Below, piece by piece: positions 9,801 to 18,177 of a stretch of 34,634 nucleotides of DNA; the stretch's first letter is position 1; each line of letters begins with the position of its first letter. This stretch comes from Thermoplasmata archaeon (GTDB taxonomy: Archaea > Thermoplasmatota > Thermoplasmata > Lutacidiplasmatales > UBA184), in assembly GCA_022750455.1 (NCBI GenBank), contig JAKIVR010000016.1:1-34634 (forward strand). The letters are read 5' to 3'. Under the pieces are notes generated by a model. It ran no database searches and was not told the DNA's origin. It saw nothing but the letters and a program-made list of their open reading frames with translations. The translations under genes were made by a program, and so were the position numbers.

Positions 9801-9974
9801 TCGGTGGCCCCTTTGCCCGTCGTGTTCCACCTCACCTCGAGCCGACCGTCCGCCGCCTTGGTGATCGCCCTCGGGACGCAGGCGCTGACCGTGGCGTTCT
9901 GGATCGGGGTCTCTGTGTGGGGCGGATTCCTCGTGATGAGCCAGATCCGGCGACGCAGCGGGGGAACCCACTGA
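6847..9974 (+). CDS. secreted, membrane-anchored clan GH-A glycoside hydrolase with Ig-like repeats (start region frameshifted)
   Basis: The catalytic part looks like a (beta/alpha)8 clan-A glycosidase, related in style to GH39/GH79-type enzymes. 'YWMIGNEPELW' holds the acid/base Glu (GAA at 7443) and 'VFISELGSA' the nucleophile Glu (GAG at 7851), 136 residues apart. Next come a beta-sandwich, a divergent InlB B-repeat-like domain ('GYAFDRWAGWGPGSYNGT'), about four 'GLPxGTxW' sandwiches and a C-terminal transmembrane helix with a basic tail. The substrate is unknown. Start problem: the frame encodes a signal peptide ('RRIPRLRFVPLLAVAVALL') upstream of the ATG at 6930, yet no ATG, GTG or TTG exists in that frame back to the stop at 6654. 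The ATG at 6847, correctly placed under a TATA box, is one base out of frame and hits a stop at 6868, so one base is probably missing between about 6850 and 6867. The glycosyltransferase gene follows after 59 nt, suggesting an operon. Confidence 0.85.
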
Positions 9975-10033
9975 CGAACGCCGACCCGAAAGCGTCCCGT
10001 CCCGGCCCCTCGGCCGACCGGGCGTGAACCCGC

Positions 10034-12091
10034 ATGCTTCTCGATCTGCTTCAGGGCCAGCTCAAGTCGTTGGGCATCCCCCTCGGGGGGGTCCTCGTCG
10101 GACTGGTGATGGGAGGCGCGCTCTACGCCGCGTTCGAATGGTTCCGACGCCGGCCGACGACCTCGGTCGCGGGCACCATCCCCATCACGGTCGTCCCCTC
10201 CGACCTCCCCGCCGGCGCGTCGGCGGATCCGAGGGCCGCGGACGGCGTTCCCGTCGAGGTGTTCAGCGCGGCGGGAACTCGGATCGTCTACCTGCGGGGT
10301 GCGGGGAAGTCGCCGAACGCCCCCCTCCCTCGCGCGCGGGTGTACCTCGCGACGCTCGTGCTCTCGTTCGCCGCCTTCTCGATCCTCGTCCTCGGGTTCT
10401 TCGGCCGCTTGTTCCTCCCGTACGACCAGTTCGTCGGTCACGTGGGCGTCGCGCTCTACTGGCCTCTGGGTTGGCCCGGGGTGTACACGATCACCAACGC
10501 GTCCCTCGTGGTCCCCGACTACATCTTCCCGATGTACCTCGCGGCGATGGCGGCGTTCGCCCTCGCCAGCGGGCTCGTATACCGCCGCCCTGCACTGCCC
10601 GCGAGCCGACGAGGATTCGCGCTCCTCGTCGTGCTCGTGTACATCGCGGTCGAGGTGGTGCTCGACGCGTTGTTCTTCACGATCCCCGGACAGAACATCC
10701 GCGACGTCGCGATCGTGGTTCGGAGCCTGACGGGGGGCTTCTTCCTCGCGTTCCTGATCTTCTGCACGATCTTCCTTCCCGCGCCCCAGCGCGTCAAGGC
10801 TCGATTTCCGCACGATACGGGGACCTTGGTGCAGTTCTTCGGTACGGGGATCCTCTCGTTCGCCCTCGCCGGGGGCGCCCTCTTCGCCTTCGACGATCTC
10901 GTCGGAGGTTCGGGGATCCTCCTGCCGTTCACGCTCCTCCTCATGCTCCCGCTCGTCACGTTTGAGATCTTCATCGCCGTGAATCGTCCGTTGTACTATC
11001 GCCAGCTCCGCCACCGGATCCTCCCGACCGTCGCGGTATACCATCCTCCGGTCTCGATCGTGATGCCGGCCTACAACGAGGCGCGCTGGATCGCCGAGTC
11101 GATCCGTCACGCCGACGTGGCGGCAGGGATGTATCCGGGCCGGGTCGAGATCATCGTCGGGAACGATGGATCCGTCGACCAGACCTCGGAGCTTGCCCGA
11201 ACGGCGATCGCCGGTCTTCAGCACGCCACCGGCATGGTCGTCGACCTGCCCCACGGCGGAAAGTCGAATGCCCTCAACGGCGCGCTCGCTCTGGCGACCG
11301 GCGAGATCGTCATCCGGTGCGATGCCGACACGTTCATCTCCGAAGAGCTCGGATTCGCGGCGATCATCCCCCACTTTGCGGACGCCGAGGTGGGAGGCGT
11401 CCAAGGGTCGATCCTCCCCCGCCAGAAGGCCGGATGGACGCGGAAGCTCCGGGCCCTCGAGATCGCGTGGGGGCACTACTTCCAGCGGCCGGCGATCATG
11501 GGGGCCCGCTCGGGCGAAGTGATCGACGGGCTCTTTTCGGCGTTCCGTCGGCGCGACCTGGTGGCGATGGGGGGGTGGGTCCCGTGGAACGGAGAGGACA
11601 CAGAGATCTCGATGCGACTGCAACGACTGGGGTACCGGGTGCGCATGGAGTTCGGGGCGCGGGCGTACGAGGACGTTCCCGAGAACTACGATGCGTTGCG
11701 ACGTCAACGTGTCCGGTGGGCGCGCGGCATCCTGATGGCCAACGGACAGCACTTCCCGTCGCTGGTGAGCGACTACCCGGAGTTCACGGGGGTCGGCGTG
11801 CTGCTCTGGTTCCTGACGTTCGCCCGTTCGGGGGTCCGAACTCTCGTCTACCTGTTCCTCGGGCTTCTGATCGTGATCCTCGGCGTGCCGGCGCTCGTCG
11901 ACGTCGGCTACCTGCTGCTCCTCGCCCTCGCGACCCGGGCCGTCCCGCTCGCGTACTTCCTGCTCCGCATGGGACGGAAGGACGCGCTGGTGTGGATTCC
12001 GTTCTTCCCCATCGGGAGCATCCTGAAGCAGTCGTTCCGGTTCGAGGCGTTCGGTCTCCTCGGCCCAGATGCCAAGCAAGAGTACGTCTGA
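10034..12091 (+). CDS. processive family 2 glycosyltransferase, cellulose/hyaluronan synthase type
   Basis: A 685-residue polytopic membrane enzyme that should polymerise a beta-linked polysaccharide from nucleotide sugars at the cytoplasmic face. After an N-terminal helix and a block of about seven membrane segments (residues 110-310) comes a GT-A domain: 'SIVMPAYNEARW', the UDP-binding Asp in 'VGNDGS' (D378), 'DAD' (D430 and D432), the catalytic base region 'GEDTEIS' (E521, D522) and the 'QRVRW' motif (Q558-W562) typical of processive synthases. Three or more C-terminal helices follow. The extra N-terminal membrane block makes it longer than NodC or hyaluronan synthases. It lies directly downstream of the anchored glycosidase, the arrangement seen for synthase and hydrolase pairs in bacterial exopolysaccharide loci. 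The polymer made cannot be predicted. Confidence 0.9.
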   Translation: MLLDLLQGQLKSLGIPLGGVLVGLVMGGALYAAFEWFRRRPTTSVAGTIPITVVPSDLPAGASADPRAADGVPVEVFSAAGTRIVYLRGAGKSPNAPLPRARVYLATLVLSFAAFSILVLGFFGRLFLPYDQFVGHVGVALYWPLGWPGVYTITNASLVVPDYIFPMYLAAMAAFALASGLVYRRPALPASRRGFALLVVLVYIAVEVVLDALFFTIPGQNIRDVAIVVRSLTGGFFLAFLIFCTIFLPAPQRVKARFPHDTGTLVQFFGTGILSFALAGGALFAFDDLVGGSGILLPFTLLLMLPLVTFEIFIAVNRPLYYRQLRHRILPTVAVYHPPVSIVMPAYNEARWIAESIRHADVAAGMYPGRVEIIVGNDGSVDQTSELARTAIAGLQHATGMVVDLPHGGKSNALNGALALATGEIVIRCDADTFISEELGFAAIIPHFADAEVGGVQGSILPRQKAGWTRKLRALEIAWGHYFQRPAIMGARSGEVIDGLFSAFRRRDLVAMGGWVPWNGEDTEISMRLQRLGYRVRMEFGARAYEDVPENYDALRRQRVRWARGILMANGQHFPSLVSDYPEFTGVGVLLWFLTFARSGVRTLVYLFLGLLIVILGVPALVDVGYLLLLALATRAVPLAYFLLRMGRKDALVWIPFFPIGSILKQSFRFEAFGLLGPDAKQEYV

Positions 12092-12222
12092 CACGCTCGG
12101 GACCGGTTCGGACGCCCCGGCGCAGCGCCTTCGTTTCGAGATCGGTCCTCCCCGAAGGCGGCCCCCCGGAGCCGTGCGTCCACCGAGGGGTGCAGGTTTC
12201 TCACCGCGTTCTTGCGCCCCGG

Positions 12223-12229
12223 CTTATCC
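12223..12229 (+). promoter_or_regulatory. TATA-like element upstream of the second propeller gene
   Basis: CTTATCC, about 35-41 nt before the ATG at 12264; it resembles the elements at 2771 and 24913. The 172-nt gap after the glycosyltransferase suggests a separate promoter. Confidence 0.3.
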
Positions 12230-12263
12230 CCGTCAACCCCCGTGCTCGACGGGGGGATCACGG

Positions 12264-14966
12264 ATGGAGAGAATGGAGATCGGTCCGGGAGGATGGGCGA
12301 CCCGCCGAGGGGACCGCTGGACGGCACTCGGTCACGGATTCGGGATCGTTCTTCTGATTCTTGCGCTGATCCTGGGTGCCCAGACCACCTCCTTCGGACT
12401 TCCCCCGTCGACCAACGCGCCGACGCTCCTTCACCCCAACTCCGGGACCCGTGCTCTTCCCACCACGCGTTCACCTTCACCGACTTCCACGGCCCGGCCC
12501 CGGGATCCGATCCGGGAGCTGGCGGACAATCAATCCATTCCGGTCGGACAGGGACCTATCGGTGCCGCCTTCGATCCCGACAACGGCTACGTCTACGTCG
12601 CGAACAGCGGTCCCTCCGACAACCGATCGACCAACGGCTCCGTCTCGGTGATCAACGGAAGCTCGGTCATCGGCGCGATCAACGTGGGCGGCTATCCGAC
12701 GGGCGTGTCGTTCGACCCGTTCAATGGGTTGATCTACGTCTCCTACGTGATCAGTGGAACGGGCGCCACCGGCGCGGTCCAGGTTGTGAGCGGATTCTCG
12801 TCCGTCGCCACCGTCGGGACGGGGTACGACCCGTTGGCGGCCGTCGTGGACCTCGCGACCGGGAAGGCGTACGTCGTCAACACGGGCTCGGACAACGTCA
12901 CGGTGATCAATGGGACCGCCGTGGCCTCCACGATCCCGGTCGGGGTTCAGCCGGCCGAGGCCGTCTTCGATCCCGCAAGCGGGTACGTCTACGTCCCGAA
13001 CTCGAACGTCTCTCTCGCCGGTTGGTGCGATGGTAACATCTCGGTGCTCAACGGCACGTCGTCCGTGAGCTCGATCCCCGATCCGTATTGCCCCGCCTCC
13101 GCGGCGTACGACCCCGTGGACGAGGACGTGTACGTCGCCAACTGGGCCGGCGGCAACGTCTCGGTGATCAACAGCACGTCCGTCTCCATCTCAATTCGGG
13201 TCGGAGGGTCCCCGAACATCTCGGCGGTCGATCTGATCACCGGAGATGTCTTCGTGTCCAACCCGAGCAACCTCAGCGTGATCCAGGGCACCTCGGTCGT
13301 CGCCACCCTGGCGACCGGAGGGTATTCCGCCGTGGGCGGCGCCGCGTTCGACACCACGAACGGGGACGTCTACCTCCCCGTCCCGTGGTCGAACAATGTG
13401 ACGGTGCTCAATGGGACGGCCGCTCCCCAGGCGATCCCGGTCGGAGGGGATCCGGTCGACGCGACGTTCGATGCCGACAACTCGCTCGTGTACGTCACCA
13501 ATTTCGGCGCCGACAGCGTCAGCCTCCTCGGGGAGGCTTCGGCGGACCCGGACATAGCCTCCTTCACCGCTCAGCCCGCTGAGGTCAGCGTGGGTTCCCC
13601 CACGAGCTTCGACGTCGATGTGGCGGGGGGAAACGGCGAGTGGAGCTACACCTATTCGGGGCTTCCGAGCGGCTGCTTCACCGACGACAGTTCCGATCTC
13701 GGGTGCACTCCGACGACGTCAGGCCTCTACTCGATTCGAGTGACAGTGAACGACAGTGAGGGGGATACGGCGACGGCGACCACCGCCTTGACGGTGGCCC
13801 CGTTCGTCATCACCCAGTTCACGGCGGACCCAGCCACGGTCCGCACCGGGGCCAATACGACGTTCGACGTCAATGTCTCAGCGACAGGAGTCGGGCCGTT
13901 GACCTACCGATATGCCGGGCTCCCCGGCGGATGCCTCGCGGTGAATCGCTCCACCTTCACGTGCACTCCGGCCGAACCGGGGACGTTCAACGTCAGCGTC
14001 TTCGTCAACGACTCCGGCGGGAACGGAGCGACGGATTCGACCGAACTGACCGTCAGCAACAGCTCCTCCCCTCCCGACACCGTCCCCCTCACATTCGTCG
14101 CCGTGGGTCTCCCGTTCGGAACGACGTGGGCGGTCACGGTGGACGGGTCGCGTTGGAGCTCGGACCTGGGCGCACAAACCCGTGAAGTTCCGAACGGAAC
14201 GTACTCGTTCTCCGTAGGCGAGATCGGTGGGTACCAAGCGACGCCGAGTTCGGGGAACGTCTCGATCGCGGGAGTGGAGGCTCATCGGACCATCGATTTC
14301 CGCGGATCCTTGGACGGGATCTATTCGATGAACTTCACGGAGGCCGGATTGTCTCCGGGCACCGGCTGGTCCGTCCTCGTGAATGGTACCTTGCGCTCGA
14401 CCACGGGAAGCACCGTGACGTTCTCGGAATCGAACGGAACCTTCGAGTTCGAGATCCCGACGCTCGCCGGATATGAGCCGGTCCCCTCCGGAACCGCCGA
14501 AGTGAATGGAACGAACGTGACGATCCCTGTCGCCTTCTCGGAGCCGACGTTCCTCGCGGTGTTCTTCGAGTTCGGACTGCCGGTCGGGGCGAATTGGAGC
14601 TTGACGGTCTGGAACCTCTCGATCGGGTTCAACGAGACCCAGAGTTCGACCACCAACACGATCTCCTTCCTGCTTCCGAACGGTACGTTCCGAATGTCCG
14701 CGTCGTTCCCGGCCGGATTCAATGGAGCGCTCGCCCCGGGGAGCGTCACCGTAGCCGGAACCCCCAGCGGAGTTCCCACGATCCTCCCGGTATCGGAGAA
14801 GGCCGCGATCACGCTGCCTCCGGTCACCCGGCCGGTCCCGCTGTACGACACCTGGCCGTTGGCTGGGGGTCTCGCCCTCGTTCTCGCGGCCGGCGCCCTC
14901 GCCATGGGGTATCGCATGGGACGTCAAGCCCAGCGACGGCCGGGATCCCATCGCTCCGCCCAGTAG
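12264..14966 (+). CDS. YVTN beta-propeller surface protein with PKD/Ig-like and GLPxGT domains
   Basis: A 900-residue exported, anchored protein. ATG 12264 is chosen because a usable signal sequence follows (RRGDRW then 'FGIVLLILALIL'); the ORF continues upstream only through unlikely sequence overlapping the glycosyltransferase end. Eight blade motifs ('AAFDPDNGYVYVAN', 'AVFDPASGYVYVPN' and others) suggest one seven-bladed propeller with a closing strand. Two PKD/Ig-like domains follow, each with a conserved Cys pair ('GCFTDDSSDLGC', 'GCLAVNRSTFTC'), then three 'GLPxGTxW' sandwiches and a final helix (LAGGLALVLAAGALAMGY) with a basic tail. Blades carry regular N-glycosylation sequons (NVT, NGS, NGT). 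It is a paralogue in architecture of the proteins at 2809 and at the right edge. Likely a surface layer or adhesion protein; the ligand is unknown. Confidence 0.85.
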   Translation: MERMEIGPGGWATRRGDRWTALGHGFGIVLLILALILGAQTTSFGLPPSTNAPTLLHPNSGTRALPTTRSPSPTSTARPRDPIRELADNQSIPVGQGPIGAAFDPDNGYVYVANSGPSDNRSTNGSVSVINGSSVIGAINVGGYPTGVSFDPFNGLIYVSYVISGTGATGAVQVVSGFSSVATVGTGYDPLAAVVDLATGKAYVVNTGSDNVTVINGTAVASTIPVGVQPAEAVFDPASGYVYVPNSNVSLAGWCDGNISVLNGTSSVSSIPDPYCPASAAYDPVDEDVYVANWAGGNVSVINSTSVSISIRVGGSPNISAVDLITGDVFVSNPSNLSVIQGTSVVATLATGGYSAVGGAAFDTTNGDVYLPVPWSNNVTVLNGTAAPQAIPVGGDPVDATFDADNSLVYVTNFGADSVSLLGEASADPDIASFTAQPAEVSVGSPTSFDVDVAGGNGEWSYTYSGLPSGCFTDDSSDLGCTPTTSGLYSIRVTVNDSEGDTATATTALTVAPFVITQFTADPATVRTGANTTFDVNVSATGVGPLTYRYAGLPGGCLAVNRSTFTCTPAEPGTFNVSVFVNDSGGNGATDSTELTVSNSSSPPDTVPLTFVAVGLPFGTTWAVTVDGSRWSSDLGAQTREVPNGTYSFSVGEIGGYQATPSSGNVSIAGVEAHRTIDFRGSLDGIYSMNFTEAGLSPGTGWSVLVNGTLRSTTGSTVTFSESNGTFEFEIPTLAGYEPVPSGTAEVNGTNVTIPVAFSEPTFLAVFFEFGLPVGANWSLTVWNLSIGFNETQSSTTNTISFLLPNGTFRMSASFPAGFNGALAPGSVTVAGTPSGVPTILPVSEKAAITLPPVTRPVPLYDTWPLAGGLALVLAAGALAMGYRMGRQAQRRPGSHRSAQ

Positions 14967-15139
14967 CGAGGCCAGGTACGTGACCGCGGGTGCCTTGTCC
15001 GGACCCACTCACCGATCCGGAGGTCGGTCACCCGACCGGCGTCGCCGAACCGGCCGGAGAACCCCGCATCTCCGGGCTCTCCGCGTAGACGCCACCCCGA
15101 CCGGCGCGGACGCGCCCGGGTCCCTCCACCATCGGAAGC

Positions 15140-15162
15140 GGAAATTTTCCGGCCCTTTAATA
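15140..15162 (+). promoter_or_regulatory. promoter of the poly-glycine protein gene: dyad plus TATA box
   Basis: TTTAATA (15156-15162) lies about 33-39 nt before the ATG at 15195. Immediately upstream, at 15140-15150, is GGAAA-T-TTTCC, a perfect inverted repeat around one base. It occupies the usual BRE/operator position and could bind a regulator. Confidence 0.5.
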
Positions 15163-15194
15163 GCGGGACCCCGTACTAGCGGCCGAGAGTCGGC

Positions 15195-18101
15195 ATGCCG
15201 ATCAAGGGACGAGACACAGGGCGCGTGGCGGTCGTCGGAATCCTGGCGTTGGTCCTCCTCGTGGCGTTCGTTCCCCACGTTGCCCCGGCCTCCTCGACGG
15301 ACTCGTCTCCCGCTCCCGCGCGGCTTCTCGTCTCGCCCCCCTCGGTCACGATGCTCTCCACCTGCACCGAAGCCGCGCTCTCCACCGCCCTCTCCGGCGG
15401 TGGGACCGTGCAGTACTCGGCGTCGTGCCCCAACGTCCCTTTCACCACGGCGATCACGATCCCGTCGAGCTTGACGGTCAACGTCAGCTCGGGGGGCTAC
15501 TCAGTCGGATGGGACGGGGGCGGAGCGACCCAACTGTTCCTCGTGGAGGGCGGGCACCTCAACATCACCGGCATCACGCTCGAATCGGGCTCGACCACCG
15601 GGTCCAACGGCGCGGCCGGGAACTCCGGTGCCGCCGGGGCGGACGGGGTCGTAGGGAAGAGTGGGACATCCGGCGCCGACGGCACGGGGGCCGCGGGGAC
15701 GAGTGGCGGCGCCGGAACGGGCGGCAAGAACGGGGCGAAGGGGGACAACGGAAAGTCCGGGAGCGCCGCGGACGGCGGCGCGATCTGGATCGAGAGCGGG
15801 GTCGTCGTGCTGTCGTTCGATTCGTTCAATTCCAACACCGCCACCGGCGGGACCGGCGGCGAGGGCGGAGCGGGCGGCTCGGGAGGCTACGGGGGGACCG
15901 GAGGTTCCGGGGGTCAGGGAGGGACCGGTACGGCGGGCACCGCCGGTGGCCCCGGGGGAGCTGGCGGTGCGGGCGGTCGCGGCGGCGCGGGCGGGACCGG
16001 TGGTCCGGGGGGCGTCGGGGGAGCTGGTGGAGCCGCCCAGGGCGGGGCGATCCAAAACGCGGGGACATTGACTCTCATCAACGATACGTTCGAGGACGAT
16101 TCGGCGCGCGGCGGAAACGCGGGTTCCGGGTTCCGCTCCGGCGCCGGGGGGAGCGGCGGGGATGCGGGCTCTGGAGGTTCCGGCGGCCAAGGGGGCTCAC
16201 CGACCGGAGGCGGGAACGGGGGCGATGGAGGCAAGGCGGGGTCGAACGGCGCCGCCGGGCCCGCGGGCAACGGCACGACCGCGGGCTCCGGGGGCGTTGG
16301 GGGACCCGCTGACGGCGGCGCCCTGTACAACTCCGGCACTGCCCTGATTCTCAACACCACGTTCGAGATCAACTCCGCGACGGGCGGATACGGGGGGAGT
16401 GGCGGCCAGCCCGGGGCCGCGGGCGATGGCGGGGACGGCGGCGGCGGCGGTCCGGCCGGAGGGCCAGGGTACGCCGGCGCCGCGGCCCCGACCGGGGGAA
16501 GCGGATCGAACGGGGGGAGTGGGGGCTCCGCCGCGATCGGAACCGCCTCGGCGAGCGGGGGCACGGGAGGCGTCGGGGGTTCGGGCAGCGCGGGCGGCCT
16601 CGCGCAAGGCGGGGCGATCTTCAACGTAGGGAGCCTCACCATCAACAATTCCATCTTCACCTCCGATCGAGCCGCCGGAGCAACCGGAGGCTCGGGCGGG
16701 GGCGGCGGCTATGGAGGCTTGGGCGGTACCGCCGGTGAGGGAGACCACGGCGGCTCCGCCGGAGGCGGCGGCTCCGGGATGGCTCCGAGAGCCGGGGCCG
16801 CGGAGAATGGCGGGAACGGGGGCGACGCGACGGCCGGAGTTCACGGTGGGAACGCCGCACTCGGAGGAGCCGGTGGAGCCGGAGGACCGGGCGGCGCCGG
16901 CGGAGCCGCTCGGGGCGGGGCCGTGTTCAATGGGGACCCGACGGGCGACCTCGTTCTGACGTGGAGTCAACTCTCCGATTGCACGGCGGTCGGCGGCGCG
17001 GGGGGCACCGGAGCGGCCGGGGGACCGGGCGGAGGCGGAGGGAGCGGTGGTCCCGGTGGTTCGGGAGGTACCGGCGGCTACGGGGGAGACAGCGTCTTCG
17101 GTGGTACCGCCGGCTCGGCATCGGCCGGGAAATCCGGGTACTCGGGCGAGAACGGGGCCAACGGCGGCCCCGGCGGCGTCGGCGGTACCGGCGGCGCGGG
17201 CGCCTCCGCGGAGGGCGGAGCCGTCTACAGCTCGTCCACGGCGATCGTGGGGAACGACACGCTCTCCACGGACTCCAGTTCGGGGGGCGCCGGCGCGGCT
17301 GCCGGCTCCGGTGGCGACGGTGGATCCGGCGGTTCTGCCGGCGCGGGGGGCCCGGGCGGCGGCGGAGCGCTCGGAGGATACGATTCTCCCGGCAACGGCG
17401 GAACTCCGGGTTCCGCCGGCGGTTCGGGAGTACAGGCCGGCAACGGTGGAATGGGGGGCCTCGGAGGAGCGGGCGGGCTCGGGGGGAACGGGGGGGTCGC
17501 TCTGGGAGGCGCGATCTACAGTTCGGGAACCCTCTCCCTCGCCGATAGTGCGTTCGCCAGCGACACCGCCACGGGAGGCTCCGGAGCGCCCGGTGGAGCG
17601 GGAGGCTACGGGACGGATGGAGGGGCCGGAGGCTACGGGGGCGCCGGAGGCCCGGGCGGCCCGGGCGGGGGCAGTGGAACGGGCGGTGCGGCCGGCGGTC
17701 GCGGGGGGGGTGGAGGTGCCGGCGGAGATGGTGGAACCGGAGGCGCCGGAAGCGATTCCGGCAATGGAGGGGCGGGAGGCAATGCGACCGGCGGCGCGTT
17801 CTATCACAGCAAGAGCCCGAAGCTCGACATCGGGAGCCGATTCTCCCTCGATGCGACCACGGCCGGTTCTGGAGGGATCGACAACTGTGCGATCTCCATC
17901 GCGTGCCCTGGCGCGGGAGGCCTGGGAGGCACCGCGGGACCCGGAGGCGCGGGAGGTCTCGGAGGGACCGACGGTACGGGGACCGGCCACGGCACGAATG
18001 GGACGGCGGGATCGAACGGATCGGCCGGCGCGGTGGGGCCGACTGGCCTGCCGGGATCCAGTGGTTCGGCCGGTACCGCGAAGGACCCGAACGAGAACTA
18101 G
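15195..18101 (+). CDS. secreted beta-helix protein with long poly-glycine insertions
   Basis: A 968-residue exported protein with a signal peptide (GRVAVVGILALVLLVAFV, about residues 9-26). The N-terminal cap has a Cys pair ('STCTEAAL', 'SASCPN') and resembles the start of bacterial secreted parallel beta-helix proteins ('TCTEAAL...GGG...'). Eight units of roughly 90-100 residues follow. Each has one beta-helix coil, such as 'GGAIQNAGTLTLINDTF' or 'GGAIYSSGTLSLADSAF', and then 60-75 residues dominated by Gly with Ala, Ser, Thr and Pro (GGAGG, GGPGG, GGYGG). The C-terminal part has a second Cys pair ('DNCAISIACPG') and an Asn/Gly-rich tail without a membrane anchor, so it is probably released or bound non-covalently. 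The composition recalls mycobacterial PE_PGRS proteins and polyglycine-II bundles. Function unknown; a matrix, adhesin or ice/water-interaction role is conjecture. Confidence 0.8.
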   Translation: MPIKGRDTGRVAVVGILALVLLVAFVPHVAPASSTDSSPAPARLLVSPPSVTMLSTCTEAALSTALSGGGTVQYSASCPNVPFTTAITIPSSLTVNVSSGGYSVGWDGGGATQLFLVEGGHLNITGITLESGSTTGSNGAAGNSGAAGADGVVGKSGTSGADGTGAAGTSGGAGTGGKNGAKGDNGKSGSAADGGAIWIESGVVVLSFDSFNSNTATGGTGGEGGAGGSGGYGGTGGSGGQGGTGTAGTAGGPGGAGGAGGRGGAGGTGGPGGVGGAGGAAQGGAIQNAGTLTLINDTFEDDSARGGNAGSGFRSGAGGSGGDAGSGGSGGQGGSPTGGGNGGDGGKAGSNGAAGPAGNGTTAGSGGVGGPADGGALYNSGTALILNTTFEINSATGGYGGSGGQPGAAGDGGDGGGGGPAGGPGYAGAAAPTGGSGSNGGSGGSAAIGTASASGGTGGVGGSGSAGGLAQGGAIFNVGSLTINNSIFTSDRAAGATGGSGGGGGYGGLGGTAGEGDHGGSAGGGGSGMAPRAGAAENGGNGGDATAGVHGGNAALGGAGGAGGPGGAGGAARGGAVFNGDPTGDLVLTWSQLSDCTAVGGAGGTGAAGGPGGGGGSGGPGGSGGTGGYGGDSVFGGTAGSASAGKSGYSGENGANGGPGGVGGTGGAGASAEGGAVYSSSTAIVGNDTLSTDSSSGGAGAAAGSGGDGGSGGSAGAGGPGGGGALGGYDSPGNGGTPGSAGGSGVQAGNGGMGGLGGAGGLGGNGGVALGGAIYSSGTLSLADSAFASDTATGGSGAPGGAGGYGTDGGAGGYGGAGGPGGPGGGSGTGGAAGGRGGGGGAGGDGGTGGAGSDSGNGGAGGNATGGAFYHSKSPKLDIGSRFSLDATTAGSGGIDNCAISIACPGAGGLGGTAGPGGAGGLGGTDGTGTGHGTNGTAGSNGSAGAVGPTGLPGSSGSAGTAKDPNEN
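15595..18085 (+). repeat. G-rich imperfect tandem repeat region inside the poly-glycine gene
   Basis: About 2.5 kb of degenerate GGN-GGN codon repeats interrupted every 270-300 bases by a less biased segment of about 55-60 bases that encodes the beta-helix coil. The low complexity generates many long but meaningless ORFs on both strands, and makes the tract prone to recombination and misassembly. Confidence 0.8.
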
Positions 18102-18177
18102 CGACCGCGAAGTCGACCTCGTCCCGGCGCGGCGGCCGTGGCGGGAGACCTCGTGGGCGCCGTCCGCCCGCGAGGGC

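Noticed and set aside
9761-12094. 777-residue minus-strand ORF opposite the glycosyltransferase
   Set aside because: It is extremely rich in Glu, Arg, Asp and His with no hydrophobic core, the typical antisense shadow of a GC-rich membrane-protein gene. The plus strand has intact GT2 motifs.
15195-18101. Collagen-like protein
   Set aside because: Gly is not strictly every third residue with Pro enrichment; the pattern is GG-x-GG with periodic beta-helix coils.
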